Source: an uncultured Lachnospiraceae bacterium (GTDB lineage Bacteria; Bacillota; Clostridia; Lachnospirales; Lachnospiraceae). From it: a stretch of DNA of 53,542 bases. The translations under genes were made by a program, and so were the position numbers. The stretch covers positions 1 through 53,542 of the forward strand of contig CATOJY010000024.1 in NCBI GenBank assembly GCA_951800685.1, in the 5' to 3' direction. Below the pieces are notes generated by a model that was not told where the DNA came from, did not search any database, and was given only the letters and a program-made list of their open reading frames with translations. Shown here piece after piece: positions 25,284 through 33,888 of the stretch. Each line of letters starts with the position of its first letter. The first letter of the stretch is position 1.

Positions 25284-25438
25284 TTTCCCTCATTTCCGCG
25301 CTGCTTTTCTGCGCATAGTTGTTATCATGCTGCCAGTGCATCCTACGTTCTGCACACAGCTATTTGTTACATGATTGTTACATCTCCTACAATAATCTTT
25401 AATATTTTATACAGGAAACAGGAAAAATATTTCTGAAT

Positions 25439-25466
25439 TTGTTTTTTTTCTCAAAAATGGTACAAT
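25439..25466 (+). promoter_or_regulatory. Probable promoter of the AP2-like gene
   Basis: TTGTTT (25439-25444) and TACAAT (25461-25466) are 16 bases apart and the ATG is 20 bases after the -10, giving a very short leader. The 200 bases between this gene and the SleB gene hold nothing else that I see. Confidence 0.5.
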
Positions 25467-25486
25467 TATAACAAAGGAGAATGCTT

Positions 25487-26284
25487 ATGGAACAACAGTT
25501 ACCCGGCGTATATACGGCAAAACGCAAGGATGGAACCGTATACTACCGTGCTTCATTAACTTATCGCAATAAACACATTAGTCTTGGAAGTTTTGACAAT
25601 CCTCACACTGCCCATAAAGCATATGCACTGGCTGGTTCTTTAACCGATAACCCTTCTGTCACCTTAAACAGCTATGATACATCGTCTGTTCTTTCTTTTT
25701 CCAAATGGGTTAGTCTGCTCAATTTTCGGGACAATGCCATCTATTTTCCCACACCGATCTACGTCCGCCCGAAATTTTTCTATTATTATTTTTCTTTATC
25801 GGATTTTTTTATTTTCGATCTGGAAGATCTTTTTTACTATTCTTCCCGTAAGATCTCAAGACGCGGCGGTCATTATTTTGTGGCAGACTACGGAATGCAG
25901 GTCAATATTATGAACCGTTACGGGATTAAGAACTATGCAATAAAGAATAGGGACTATCGCTTTATAAATGGAAATGATCAAGATCTGCGTTATGAGAATA
26001 TAGAAATCATCAACCGTTATAACGGTGTAGAATCTGTGACCAGAAATGGCGTCACACGATATCAGGTCAAAATTCATGTAAAAGGAAATCTTAAAGTGGG
26101 AATCTATGATTCCGAAACTGAGGCGGCGATTGCCTACAACAAGGCGGTTGATCTGCTCAAAAAAGCCGGCGTAAACAAGGCTTATACTCCCAACTACATG
26201 GAAGGAATGTCACCTTCAGCTTACGCCGACTTATATAATACAGTTAAAATATCCGCCAGAATCAAAAACTATCGCTGCGAATAA
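25487..26284 (+). CDS. AP2-like DNA-binding protein with a degenerate HNH core
   Basis: 265 residues. Residues 5-50 and 180-240 each resemble the AP2/integrase-type three-strand DNA-binding fold (GVYTAKRKDGTVYYRASL and NGVESVTRNGVTRYQVKI). Between them, residues 128-180 follow the pattern of an HNH_3/AP2 homing endonuclease core (FINGNDQDLRYENIEIINRYN), but the catalytic histidine positions are not conserved. I infer a former homing endonuclease kept as a DNA-binding protein. The ATG at 25487 has AAAGGAG at good spacing; the ATG six bases earlier is too close to it. The 3' end overlaps the convergent GH25 gene by 16 bases. No intron or intein surrounds it. Confidence 0.6.
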   Translation: MEQQLPGVYTAKRKDGTVYYRASLTYRNKHISLGSFDNPHTAHKAYALAGSLTDNPSVTLNSYDTSSVLSFSKWVSLLNFRDNAIYFPTPIYVRPKFFYYYFSLSDFFIFDLEDLFYYSSRKISRRGGHYFVADYGMQVNIMNRYGIKNYAIKNRDYRFINGNDQDLRYENIEIINRYNGVESVTRNGVTRYQVKIHVKGNLKVGIYDSETEAAIAYNKAVDLLKKAGVNKAYTPNYMEGMSPSAYADLYNTVKISARIKNYRCE

Positions 26285-27462
26285 CCAACAAAACAAATGT
26301 TCAAATTGGCTCCCCCTGTCACGCCATTTAGGACACCGTCTGTCGCATACTGCCACATTGTATACTGGTAAGGGTAATCTGGCAGATCCTCTTCCTGGGC
26401 AAGCCATATATCATAATTCTGCAGCTTCGCCAGGTCCACTTCCTTCAACAGCCATGCTTTATCCCCATACAACATGGGAACATAACCTGCCGCCTTCACA
26501 CTTTCCAGAAAGGAAGTGGCAATATTCGTTTTATCCTCCTTGCTGAGTCCTTCTATTCTTGCCGTGTCATTAACAACAAACTCCATGTCAAAAGCAACCG
26601 GATACTTAACATGTGCCTTGTATGGCTCCAGATTCTGAATCACGAAATTGGCTTCCGAAACAGCCTCCTCCTGCGAAATCGCCTGGGAATAGAACGAAAC
26701 CCCTATTCCAAGTTCCGCGTCTATAGCGGCCTCGATATTTTTCTTAAAATTCTCATCCAGGGTAATCTGTCCGGTACTGTATCCACGGCTTCCCAAGCGG
26801 ATCATCACATAATCGACGCCCGCCGCCTTTACGCTCGCAAAGTTGACATCTCCATCTTCTTTGGAGATATCCGCACCTACATACGATATTTTCTTACCGT
26901 TCTCCAGATAGCGTTTCAAACCGGCTTTTTCTTCCATTTTGGTAAAATCATAGGTGTTTTTCGTCAGATAAGAATTGAGCGCCACCCACTCCTTCGTCCC
27001 ATTACGGTTAGTGATCAGCGTATGCTTTCCATCCCTAGCCGGATCGTTCTTCGCCCTCTCTTCTTCACGCTCTTTCTCTTCCTCCTCCACTCTCTGCGCC
27101 TTCTCTGCAAAGGTGGACTTCGAAGATTTAGGAGTCTCCTCTGTATCCTGCTGGAACGTTCCTGTCGCCGCCGCTGTTCCTTGTTCTGCTTCTCCTTCCA
27201 CCGGATACATATCCCAGAAGTCCAGATCCTCAGCCCTCAGCTTCCGCTCTGGCTCCTCAGGCTGCTCTTCTGCTTCCTGCGCTGCCGCCATCTCCTCCTT
27301 CTGCTGCTGCATTTCTTTCAGATAATCGCTGCCGCCGCTCTTCTTATCATTACTTTTCAGAATTGCAAATAAAAGGAGCACTATAAATACTACAACACCG
27401 ACTACCATATAGACGACAGGGAGACCCGCTCCTACAGGCTCGTCTTCTCCTGGTAACTTCAT
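26269..27462 (-). CDS. Membrane-anchored GH25 lysozyme-like protein
   Basis: 397 residues. Short cytoplasmic start, one TM helix (about 15-36), then a long charged Glu/Lys/Ala linker (40-165) and a GH25 domain (about 190-397). The domain has YVGADISKEDGDVNF and the FDMEF acidic pair typical of GH25 muramidases. It would cleave, or bind, the glycan strand of peptidoglycan from the outer membrane face; the linker could span the wall space. Start at 27462 has GGAGG seven bases upstream, while the frame's earlier start does not. No recognisable wall-binding repeats are seen. Confidence 0.85.
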   Translation of the reverse strand: MKLPGEDEPVGAGLPVVYMVVGVVVFIVLLLFAILKSNDKKSGGSDYLKEMQQQKEEMAAAQEAEEQPEEPERKLRAEDLDFWDMYPVEGEAEQGTAAATGTFQQDTEETPKSSKSTFAEKAQRVEEEEKEREEERAKNDPARDGKHTLITNRNGTKEWVALNSYLTKNTYDFTKMEEKAGLKRYLENGKKISYVGADISKEDGDVNFASVKAAGVDYVMIRLGSRGYSTGQITLDENFKKNIEAAIDAELGIGVSFYSQAISQEEAVSEANFVIQNLEPYKAHVKYPVAFDMEFVVNDTARIEGLSKEDKTNIATSFLESVKAAGYVPMLYGDKAWLLKEVDLAKLQNYDIWLAQEEDLPDYPYQYTMWQYATDGVLNGVTGGANLNICFVGYSQR

Positions 27463-27513
27463 ATATAAACCTCCAACTACTTCTATTCTGCTTCTTTGAA
27501 GCATCTTATCGTC

Positions 27514-28539
27514 TTACACTTGAGTCTCCCCTGCGAGAACCCTTTTATAATCTTCCAAATTTTTCTGCAATAACGTTGGTGTGTCTAAATTATAAGGACA
27601 TTTGCGTTTACACTGGTCACAGTGAAGACAGCCTTCAATCTTGCTCATCATCTCCTGCCCTTCCTTACTTAAATGCCCTGCTGACGGAGAACGGCGCAGA
27701 AGCAGAGACATTCTCGCACATGTATTGATTTCAATACCCGCCGGACATGGCATACAATAGCCGCATCCTCTGCAGAAATCTCCCAACAGTTCCTCTCTGT
27801 CATGTCTGATCACCTCCGCCAGTTCCTCTGTCATGACAGGAGGTGTCTGGATATAAGAAAGGAATTCATCAAGCTCCGTCTCTCTTTGTACTCCCCAAAT
27901 TGGAAGTACATTGTCATATTGTGCCAGAAAAGCGTAAGCTGCCGCCGAATTATTAATCAGGCCGCCAGATAATGCCTTCATGGCAATAAATCCCATATCC
28001 GCCTTCTTACATTTGTCTACCAGTTCAATATCCTTCTTTGTTGCCAGATAGCAGAATGGAAATTGCAGCGTCTCATACAGTCCGCTGTCTATCGCCTCAT
28101 GAGCCACTGCCAAACGGTGATTCGTAATGCCAATATGCCTTATCTTTCCCTGTGCCTTCGCTTCCAGCGCAGCATCGTACAATCCACTCTCATCTCCCGG
28201 CTTAGGCGTAAACACCGGATTATGGAATTGATACAGATCAATATAATCTGTCTGCAGGTTCGCCAGGCTGGTTTCCAAATCCTTCCAGAAATCTTCTGCA
28301 TTCGACGCGCCAGTCTTCGTTGCTAAGAAAATCTTATCCCTCATATCTGCAAAGGCAAGCCCTACTTTATGCTCACTGTCTGTATACCATCTGGCTGTAT
28401 CAAAAAAAGTAATACCATGATCATATGCCTTTCTGAGAAGACGCACCGCTTCTTTTTCAGAAATTCTCTGGATCGGCAACGCCCCGAATCCATTCTTGTT
28501 TGTGATGATTCCTGTCTTTCCTAATGTTACTGTATTCAT
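27514..28539 (-). CDS. Aldo/keto reductase with C-terminal 4Fe-4S ferredoxin domain
   Basis: 341 residues. Residues 1-250 are an aldo/keto reductase barrel (ITFFDTARWYTDSE holds the Asp and Tyr of the catalytic set). The C-terminal part has CRGCGYCMPCP and CLHCDQCKRKCP, each suited to a [4Fe-4S] cluster. Such fusions exist in many anaerobes and may take electrons from ferredoxin; the substrate is unknown. The ATG at 28539 has AAGGAG upstream. It begins 28 bases after rnfB, so it is likely read with the Rnf operon, which makes a link to ferredoxin plausible. Confidence 0.87.
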   Translation of the reverse strand: MNTVTLGKTGIITNKNGFGALPIQRISEKEAVRLLRKAYDHGITFFDTARWYTDSEHKVGLAFADMRDKIFLATKTGASNAEDFWKDLETSLANLQTDYIDLYQFHNPVFTPKPGDESGLYDAALEAKAQGKIRHIGITNHRLAVAHEAIDSGLYETLQFPFCYLATKKDIELVDKCKKADMGFIAMKALSGGLINNSAAAYAFLAQYDNVLPIWGVQRETELDEFLSYIQTPPVMTEELAEVIRHDREELLGDFCRGCGYCMPCPAGIEINTCARMSLLLRRSPSAGHLSKEGQEMMSKIEGCLHCDQCKRKCPYNLDTPTLLQKNLEDYKRVLAGETQV

Positions 28540-28567
28540 CGTCTTTCCCTGCTCCTTTCCTCCAGCC

Positions 28568-29359
28568 CTACACAATCGATTTTCTCGGACACTTCTCCTT
28601 GCATGCACCGCATCCAGTACACTTATCCTGGTCTATGGCAGCATGGAAATCTTCAATCGTCACCGCATCTGACGGACAATTTTTCTTACATAGCTGACAT
28701 GCGATACAACCCACATCACATGCTTTGATCGTAGCTGGTCCTTTCTCCTTAGAACTGCAGGCTACCACATGCTTGGCATCATAGGGGATCAGGGTGATCA
28801 GATTCTTTGGACATACAGCGATACATTTACCACAGGCTTTACACGCCTCTTTATCTACCACTGCCACGCCGTTTACCACATGGATCGCATCAAAAGGACA
28901 CACTTTAACACAACTTCCAAATCCTAAGCAGCCATCGTTGCAGGTTTTTGGTCCTCCATTTGGCACAAAAGCAAGCATACGGCAGTCTTCGATCCCGCTG
29001 TAATCATAGTCCATTCTCGTCCGCTCTTTATCACCCTGACATCTCACGAAAGCCACCTGGCGCGCAGTATCCCTTGCTTCCACACCCATGATCTGTGCAA
29101 TTTGCTTTCCAACCTTCTCACCGCCTACAGGACAAGCATTGACAGGCGCCGCCCCTTTTGCGATAGCCGCCGCCAGGCCGGAACATCCCGCATACCCACA
29201 GCCACCGCAGTTGTTTCCCGGAAGAACCCCTAAAACCGCTTCTTCTTTCTCATCTACCTCTACTTTAAACTTAATGCCGGCAACGCCCAGAAACAGTCCC
29301 ACAAACAATCCAACTGCTCCAACGATTACCGTTGCCATTAAGATTCCGGTTATACTCAT
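28568..29359 (-). CDS. rnfB: Rnf complex subunit B (multi-cluster ferredoxin)
   Basis: 263 residues: N-terminal TM helix (5-28), a cluster site C51-x2-C54-x4-C59-x16-C76 (NCGGCGYAGC), then ferredoxin repeats with CVKVCP, CKACGKCIAVCP, CIACQLCKKNCP and CTGCGACKEKCP. RnfB is the entry point for electrons from reduced ferredoxin into the complex. It is longer than gamma-proteobacterial RnfB because of the additional clusters, as usual in Clostridia. A 104-base gap separates it from rnfA; it is the last rnf gene. Confidence 0.95.
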   Translation of the reverse strand: MSITGILMATVIVGAVGLFVGLFLGVAGIKFKVEVDEKEEAVLGVLPGNNCGGCGYAGCSGLAAAIAKGAAPVNACPVGGEKVGKQIAQIMGVEARDTARQVAFVRCQGDKERTRMDYDYSGIEDCRMLAFVPNGGPKTCNDGCLGFGSCVKVCPFDAIHVVNGVAVVDKEACKACGKCIAVCPKNLITLIPYDAKHVVACSSKEKGPATIKACDVGCIACQLCKKNCPSDAVTIEDFHAAIDQDKCTGCGACKEKCPRKSIV

Positions 29360-29463
29360 ATCACTTATCCCGCCTTTCCCAGATAATTCGTCTGCACTGC
29401 AGACACTCAGATCCGTGCACTAACCAGCGCACTACCTTAGAATTTCTTAATGTTCTTTTCACG

Positions 29464-30042
29464 CTATAGCAGACCGGAAAATCCACAGAAGGCGATTGCC
29501 ATCAAGCCCGCCGTAACAAGAACAATAGGCATCCCCTGAAAGGATTCCGGTATATCATTATGCGTTAATTTCTCTCTGATACCCGCCAGGATCACGATTG
29601 AGACCGTAAATCCTACTGCCGTGGCAAATCCATTTACGATTCCTGTCATAATGCCATAATTCTTCTGTACATTGGTAAGCGCCACGCCAAGCACCGCACA
29701 GTTTGTTGTGATCAGAGGAAGATAGACGCCCAGGGATTGGTACAAGGATGGCATAAATTTCTTGAGGAACATTTCTACGAACTGCACCAACGCCGCAATC
29801 ACAAGAATAAATACAATTGTCTGCAGATAAGTGATATCAAGCGGTACTAAAATATATTGATAGATCAATCCAGCCACCGCAGATGCAAGCGTAATGACAA
29901 AAATGACTGCCACACCCATGCCTGTCGCCGTATCTGTCTTCTTAGATACGCCCAAAAACGGACATAAACCTAGGAACTGACTCAAAACAACATTATTCAC
30001 CAAAGAGGATGAAATCAAAATCACAAGTAATTCTTTAACCAT
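29464..30042 (-). CDS. rnfA: Rnf complex subunit A
   Basis: 192 residues, six TM helices. C27 (LGLCPFLG) and C115 (TTNCAVLG) are the conserved pair that, with the matching pair of RnfE, binds the membrane [2Fe-2S] cluster. Strong ribosome site (GGAGGAG). It overlaps the end of rnfE by eight bases. Confidence 0.96.
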   Translation of the reverse strand: MVKELLVILISSSLVNNVVLSQFLGLCPFLGVSKKTDTATGMGVAVIFVITLASAVAGLIYQYILVPLDITYLQTIVFILVIAALVQFVEMFLKKFMPSLYQSLGVYLPLITTNCAVLGVALTNVQKNYGIMTGIVNGFATAVGFTVSIVILAGIREKLTHNDIPESFQGMPIVLVTAGLMAIAFCGFSGLL

Positions 30043-30835
30043 TCTTCTTCTCCTCCTTCTGTTCTCCTGCCTCTGTCATTTTTTCTACTGGTTTCTCTGT
30101 AACTACAGGCTGATCGTCCGCCGTTTTGGCAGGAGCGCCAGCCTTATCATCGTAAAGTCTCTGGGCGCAGCCAGCATCAGAACAATGCAGGCAGTCATGT
30201 CCACACCCAGACTGGATCTTAGACATATCCTTGCCCTTCTTCTCCCCAGCGATCTTCACCTTATTCTGTATTGCTGTCAACAGCGCAAGCACAAAGAACG
30301 CTCCCGGCGCCATGATGAAAATGCTCACTGGCACAAAACTCTCAGGCATGACATGAATACCAAAAATCTCTCCTGCTCCCAGAAGTTCCCGCACAGCGCC
30401 AATACAAGTCAGCGCTACGGAAAATCCAAGCCCCATGCCAATTCCGTCAAACAAAGAAGGCAGCACTGGATTCTTATAAGCATATGCTTCTGCACGTCCT
30501 AATATAATACAGTTCACTACAATGAGCGGAATATAGATGCCAAGTGCATCATACAAAAAGGGAATATATCCTTGGAGCAACAGCTCCACCACTGTCACAA
30601 AGGATGCGATGATCACGATAAATGCAGGAATACGCACCTTATCTGGTATGATATTGCGTAAAAGAGAAATAAAAACATTACTCAGCGCAAGTACCACCAT
30701 AGTCGTAAGTCCCATACCCAGACCGTTGACCGCTGAGGTGGTGACCGCCAATGTGGGACACATGCCAAGCATTAACACAAAAGTCGGATTCTCCTTTACG
30801 ATACCATTAACAAGACGTTCTTTTGCACTATTCAT
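30035..30835 (-). CDS. rnfE: Rnf complex subunit E with a cysteine-rich tail
   Basis: 266 residues. Residues 1-200 are the six-helix RnfE core with C26 (MLGMCPTLAVT) and C109 (VVNCIILG). After it comes a soluble tail of about 65 residues that starts with CGHDCLHCSDAGC (C211, C215, C218, C223) and ends in Lys/Glu/Ala-rich sequence. The cysteines could hold a metal or Fe-S cluster. The standard RnfE ends soon after the last helix, so the tail is an addition. The ATG at 30835 has GAGGGGG upstream; a GTG two codons before is possible. It overlaps rnfG by eight bases. Confidence 0.94.
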   Translation of the reverse strand: MNSAKERLVNGIVKENPTFVLMLGMCPTLAVTTSAVNGLGMGLTTMVVLALSNVFISLLRNIIPDKVRIPAFIVIIASFVTVVELLLQGYIPFLYDALGIYIPLIVVNCIILGRAEAYAYKNPVLPSLFDGIGMGLGFSVALTCIGAVRELLGAGEIFGIHVMPESFVPVSIFIMAPGAFFVLALLTAIQNKVKIAGEKKGKDMSKIQSGCGHDCLHCSDAGCAQRLYDDKAGAPAKTADDQPVVTEKPVEKMTEAGEQKEEKKNG

Positions 30836-31436
30836 TTTCACTACCCCCTCTCAACTCCGTCTGGAAATAGTAAAGTCCAGCATTCACTCCATTTGTGACT
30901 GCATTTGTCGTAATGGTCGCACCGGAAATAGCATCAATCTGATTCTCCGATGTGGAACCACTCTTTGTGTACTCAAATTTCTCTGCCTGTTTATCTGCAA
31001 ACTGCGGCTGCAGCACTTCTTCTGCCTTCATGCCAAGACCTGCTGTCTCCGAGATCTTGAGGAGCGACATACCGTTTACCGTACCGTCCATACGCACCCC
31101 TACAGCGAATTGGATATCCCCGCCATATCCTTCTTTCGTCGTCACGGTGATCACATACCCTAACAGGTTATCGGAACCATCCAGAGCGCTCATCACCTCA
31201 TCGATGCTCTCCTGTGCATAACCTTCATCTGCCCACAATGCGGCGTCTATCTCAGCTACTGTCATCTGCTCAAAACGCTCTGCATCCTGAAATACTTCCT
31301 GACAGGCTTCCTGTTTCTTCTTTGCATTCTGGGAAGCGATCGGATCTTTCGTGATCTGATACACAAATCCTAACACAAGTCCAGCTACAAGTGTGATCAC
31401 AAGCATGATCACTGTATTTTTCATCATCTCTTTCAT
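30828..31436 (-). CDS. rnfG: Rnf complex subunit G (covalent FMN)
   Basis: 202 residues: an N-terminal TM helix (8-28) and an outside FMN-binding domain. SGATITT near the C-terminus contains the threonine that takes FMN by a phosphoester bond. The start overlaps the rnfD stop (ATGA). ApbE, needed for FMN attachment, is not in the window. Confidence 0.95.
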   Translation of the reverse strand: MKEMMKNTVIMLVITLVAGLVLGFVYQITKDPIASQNAKKKQEACQEVFQDAERFEQMTVAEIDAALWADEGYAQESIDEVMSALDGSDNLLGYVITVTTKEGYGGDIQFAVGVRMDGTVNGMSLLKISETAGLGMKAEEVLQPQFADKQAEKFEYTKSGSTSENQIDAISGATITTNAVTNGVNAGLYYFQTELRGGSENE

Positions 31437-32365
31437 ACTCTCGCCCCTCCTTTACCAAATGCTTTCGGGAGCGTAATCTTCTCAATCAGCGGCACCAACA
31501 GATTGCCGATAATAATTGCATAAGACACCCCTTCTGAGGAAGGTCCAAAAATACGGAAAATCCCTGTCAGGATCCCCAGCAGAATACCAAATACATACTG
31601 CCCATTCCTTGTGATCGGCCGTGTCACATAGTCTGTCGCCATAAAGAAGGCTCCTAACATCAATCCACCGCCGGCAAGGTGTGCGGAAAGATAAGCCCAA
31701 TCAAGACCATGCCCGCCAAAGATGCTGATAAAGACCATAAAACTTATTATGTAGCTTCCAGGAATCCTAAGATCAATGACTCCCATCAGGATCAGAATGC
31801 AGGCGCCGATTACAATAGCAATCATAGACGTCTCTCCAATTGTACCAGCAGTCCTTCCAATCACCATATCCAGGATATTGACTGCCTCTCCGCTCTTGAG
31901 ACTCGCAAGCGGTGTAGCACCTGCATAAGCATCACAGTCAAAGTTTGTCATAATCGATGTAAAAGAGATCAGCAGAAAACATCTGCCTCCCAACGCCGGG
32001 TTCATAAAATTCTGTCCGAGACCACCAAAAAGCATCTTCACTGCAAGAATTGCAAAAACACCGCCTGTCACACCGATCCACCAAGGAGCAGAAGCAGGCA
32101 GATTCAGCGCCAGCAGAAGTCCTGTCACAACTGCCGAGTAATCTCCTATCGTTACCTTTCTCTTACATATTTTCTCAAAAAGAAATTCTGTCAACACTGT
32201 GGAAGCCACAGTTACTAAAATCAAGATCAACGCATCCAAGCCAAAATTATAGATACCGAATCCTGCCGCCGGAAGAAGCGCAATCACCACTGTCAGCATG
32301 ATATTGCTTGTGTCGGTTTTAGATCTGACATGCGGATTGGATGATACTTTCATTAAATCACTCAT
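31433..32365 (-). CDS. rnfD: Rnf complex subunit D (covalent FMN, ion channel core)
   Basis: 310 residues with about nine TM helices. GATPLASLKSG contains the threonine for covalent FMN. With RnfG and RnfE it carries electrons across the membrane and is thought to form the Na+/H+ path. It follows rnfC by 45 bases. Confidence 0.95.
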   Translation of the reverse strand: MSDLMKVSSNPHVRSKTDTSNIMLTVVIALLPAAGFGIYNFGLDALILILVTVASTVLTEFLFEKICKRKVTIGDYSAVVTGLLLALNLPASAPWWIGVTGGVFAILAVKMLFGGLGQNFMNPALGGRCFLLISFTSIMTNFDCDAYAGATPLASLKSGEAVNILDMVIGRTAGTIGETSMIAIVIGACILILMGVIDLRIPGSYIISFMVFISIFGGHGLDWAYLSAHLAGGGLMLGAFFMATDYVTRPITRNGQYVFGILLGILTGIFRIFGPSSEGVSYAIIIGNLLVPLIEKITLPKAFGKGGARV

Positions 32366-32410
32366 ATCTTAAGTCTATACTCCTTTCAATCAAAGTTCAT
32401 TTCTGCGAAA

Positions 32411-33730
32411 TCAACCTTTCTTCTTTTTGGCAAGCTGCATTTTACGCATGGACTTAATCGACTGCGTAAGAGACCTTTTCGCTGGACAGACAAAACTGCA
32501 GCAGCCACACTCACAACACTCCATACCATCATGAGACAGAAATTCCTCTTCTTCATAATATTCCGCATAATCTGCCAACATACTTGGCACAAGCCGGCTT
32601 GGGCATGCTTCCACACACCGGCCGCAGTTGATACATGCGCTCGGCTCCATGCGTGACACATCATCCTGCGTCAGACACAAAAGCGCTGACGCCGTTTTCG
32701 TTGTCGGCACATCCAGATTGAAAATACCGAATCCCATCATAGGACCGCCCGAAATAATCTTCACAGGTTCCTGCTTGAACCCTCCTGCCTCCTCGATCAG
32801 TTCGTGGTAGTTCGTACCAATCCGAACAATAAAGTTTCTGGGATCAGCCACCGCGTCCCCTGTTACAGTAACGATACGGTTCATCAAGGGCTTGCCCTCA
32901 TAGACTGCATGGTAGACCGCTACGATCGTATCTACGTTATTTACCACACAGCCCGCATCTGCAGGCAGCATAGAAGAATTGATGGATCTGCCGGTAACCG
33001 CATAGATAATCTGTCTCTCAGCTCCCTGCGGGTATTTCGTTTTGAGCGCCTTGACGCTGATCCGTGTCTCATCCTTCGTCAGATTCTTTAAAAGCTCGAT
33101 ACAATCCGGTTTGTTGTCCTCTATCGCCAATATTGCCCTTGCATTTTCAAAGAGCTTTAAATATACCTTGATACCATCCACCAGTTTCTCTGGTTCTTCC
33201 AGCATTCTGCGGTAATCTGATGTAAGATAAGGCTCACATTCAGCACAGTTTGCGATCACATAATCAATCTTCTCCGGTTCTTTCGGAGAAAGCTTGATAA
33301 AGGTCGGAAAACCTGCTCCTCCCATACCTACAATACCAGCTTCTCTGACCCTCTCAATGATCTCATCCCTTGTCATCTCCTCAAGCGGCTTCACTTTAGG
33401 ATATTTCACTTCCTCATAACGCCCATCATTCTCCACAACAATGCTCATCACATTGTCGCCTGTGACCACACGCCTGGGTTCGATCGCCTTAACAGTGCCG
33501 GAAACAGTAGCATAAACAGGTGCTGACACAAATCCACCTGCCTCTGCGATCTTCTGTCCTGTCAGCACATGCTCTCCTTTCTCCACGATCGGTTTGGCCG
33601 GCGCTCCAATATGCTGCGACAATGGATATACCAAATCCCCTTTCGGCAGCACCGCTTTGATGGGCTTATCCTTAGACAGCTCCTTGCCGTCATAGGGATG
33701 AATTCCACCTTTAAATGTTAATTTCGCCAT
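32411..33730 (-). CDS. rnfC: Rnf complex subunit C (NADH-binding)
   Basis: 439 residues, first gene of the rnf operon. A biotin/lipoyl-like N-terminal region is followed by a Complex I 51-kDa-like NADH/FMN domain (GMGGAGFPTFIK) and two [4Fe-4S] sites, CINCGRCVEACP and CCECGCCSFVCP, near the C-terminus. It hands electrons to NAD+. The order rnfC-D-G-E-A-B is that of Acetobacterium and other Clostridia. The 158 bases upstream are shared with the divergent YprB-like gene and contain only loose promoter-like sequence. Confidence 0.95.
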   Translation of the reverse strand: MAKLTFKGGIHPYDGKELSKDKPIKAVLPKGDLVYPLSQHIGAPAKPIVEKGEHVLTGQKIAEAGGFVSAPVYATVSGTVKAIEPRRVVTGDNVMSIVVENDGRYEEVKYPKVKPLEEMTRDEIIERVREAGIVGMGGAGFPTFIKLSPKEPEKIDYVIANCAECEPYLTSDYRRMLEEPEKLVDGIKVYLKLFENARAILAIEDNKPDCIELLKNLTKDETRISVKALKTKYPQGAERQIIYAVTGRSINSSMLPADAGCVVNNVDTIVAVYHAVYEGKPLMNRIVTVTGDAVADPRNFIVRIGTNYHELIEEAGGFKQEPVKIISGGPMMGFGIFNLDVPTTKTASALLCLTQDDVSRMEPSACINCGRCVEACPSRLVPSMLADYAEYYEEEEFLSHDGMECCECGCCSFVCPAKRSLTQSIKSMRKMQLAKKKKG

Positions 33731-33888
33731 TTTCTGCCTCTCTTTCCCTTTTATAAGTAAGATATTCTTTTTATAATTTCTAGAAAAAGATCCACTCTAT
33801 CAATATACTATTTTTCGACGAAAAAAACTACTGTTACTTCAAAAAATATGTTAGTATATACCTAAGTTATTGAAATAAGGAGAACAAT

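Noticed and set aside
26611..27372. 253-codon plus frame with Leu/Arg/Cys-rich protein
   Set aside because: It is the complement of the Glu/Lys/Ala-rich linker and GH25 domain of the minus-strand gene.
33731..33888. Possible promoters for rnfC and the YprB-like gene
   Set aside because: Several AT-rich boxes are present, but no pair with good -35/-10 spacing stands out for either gene.
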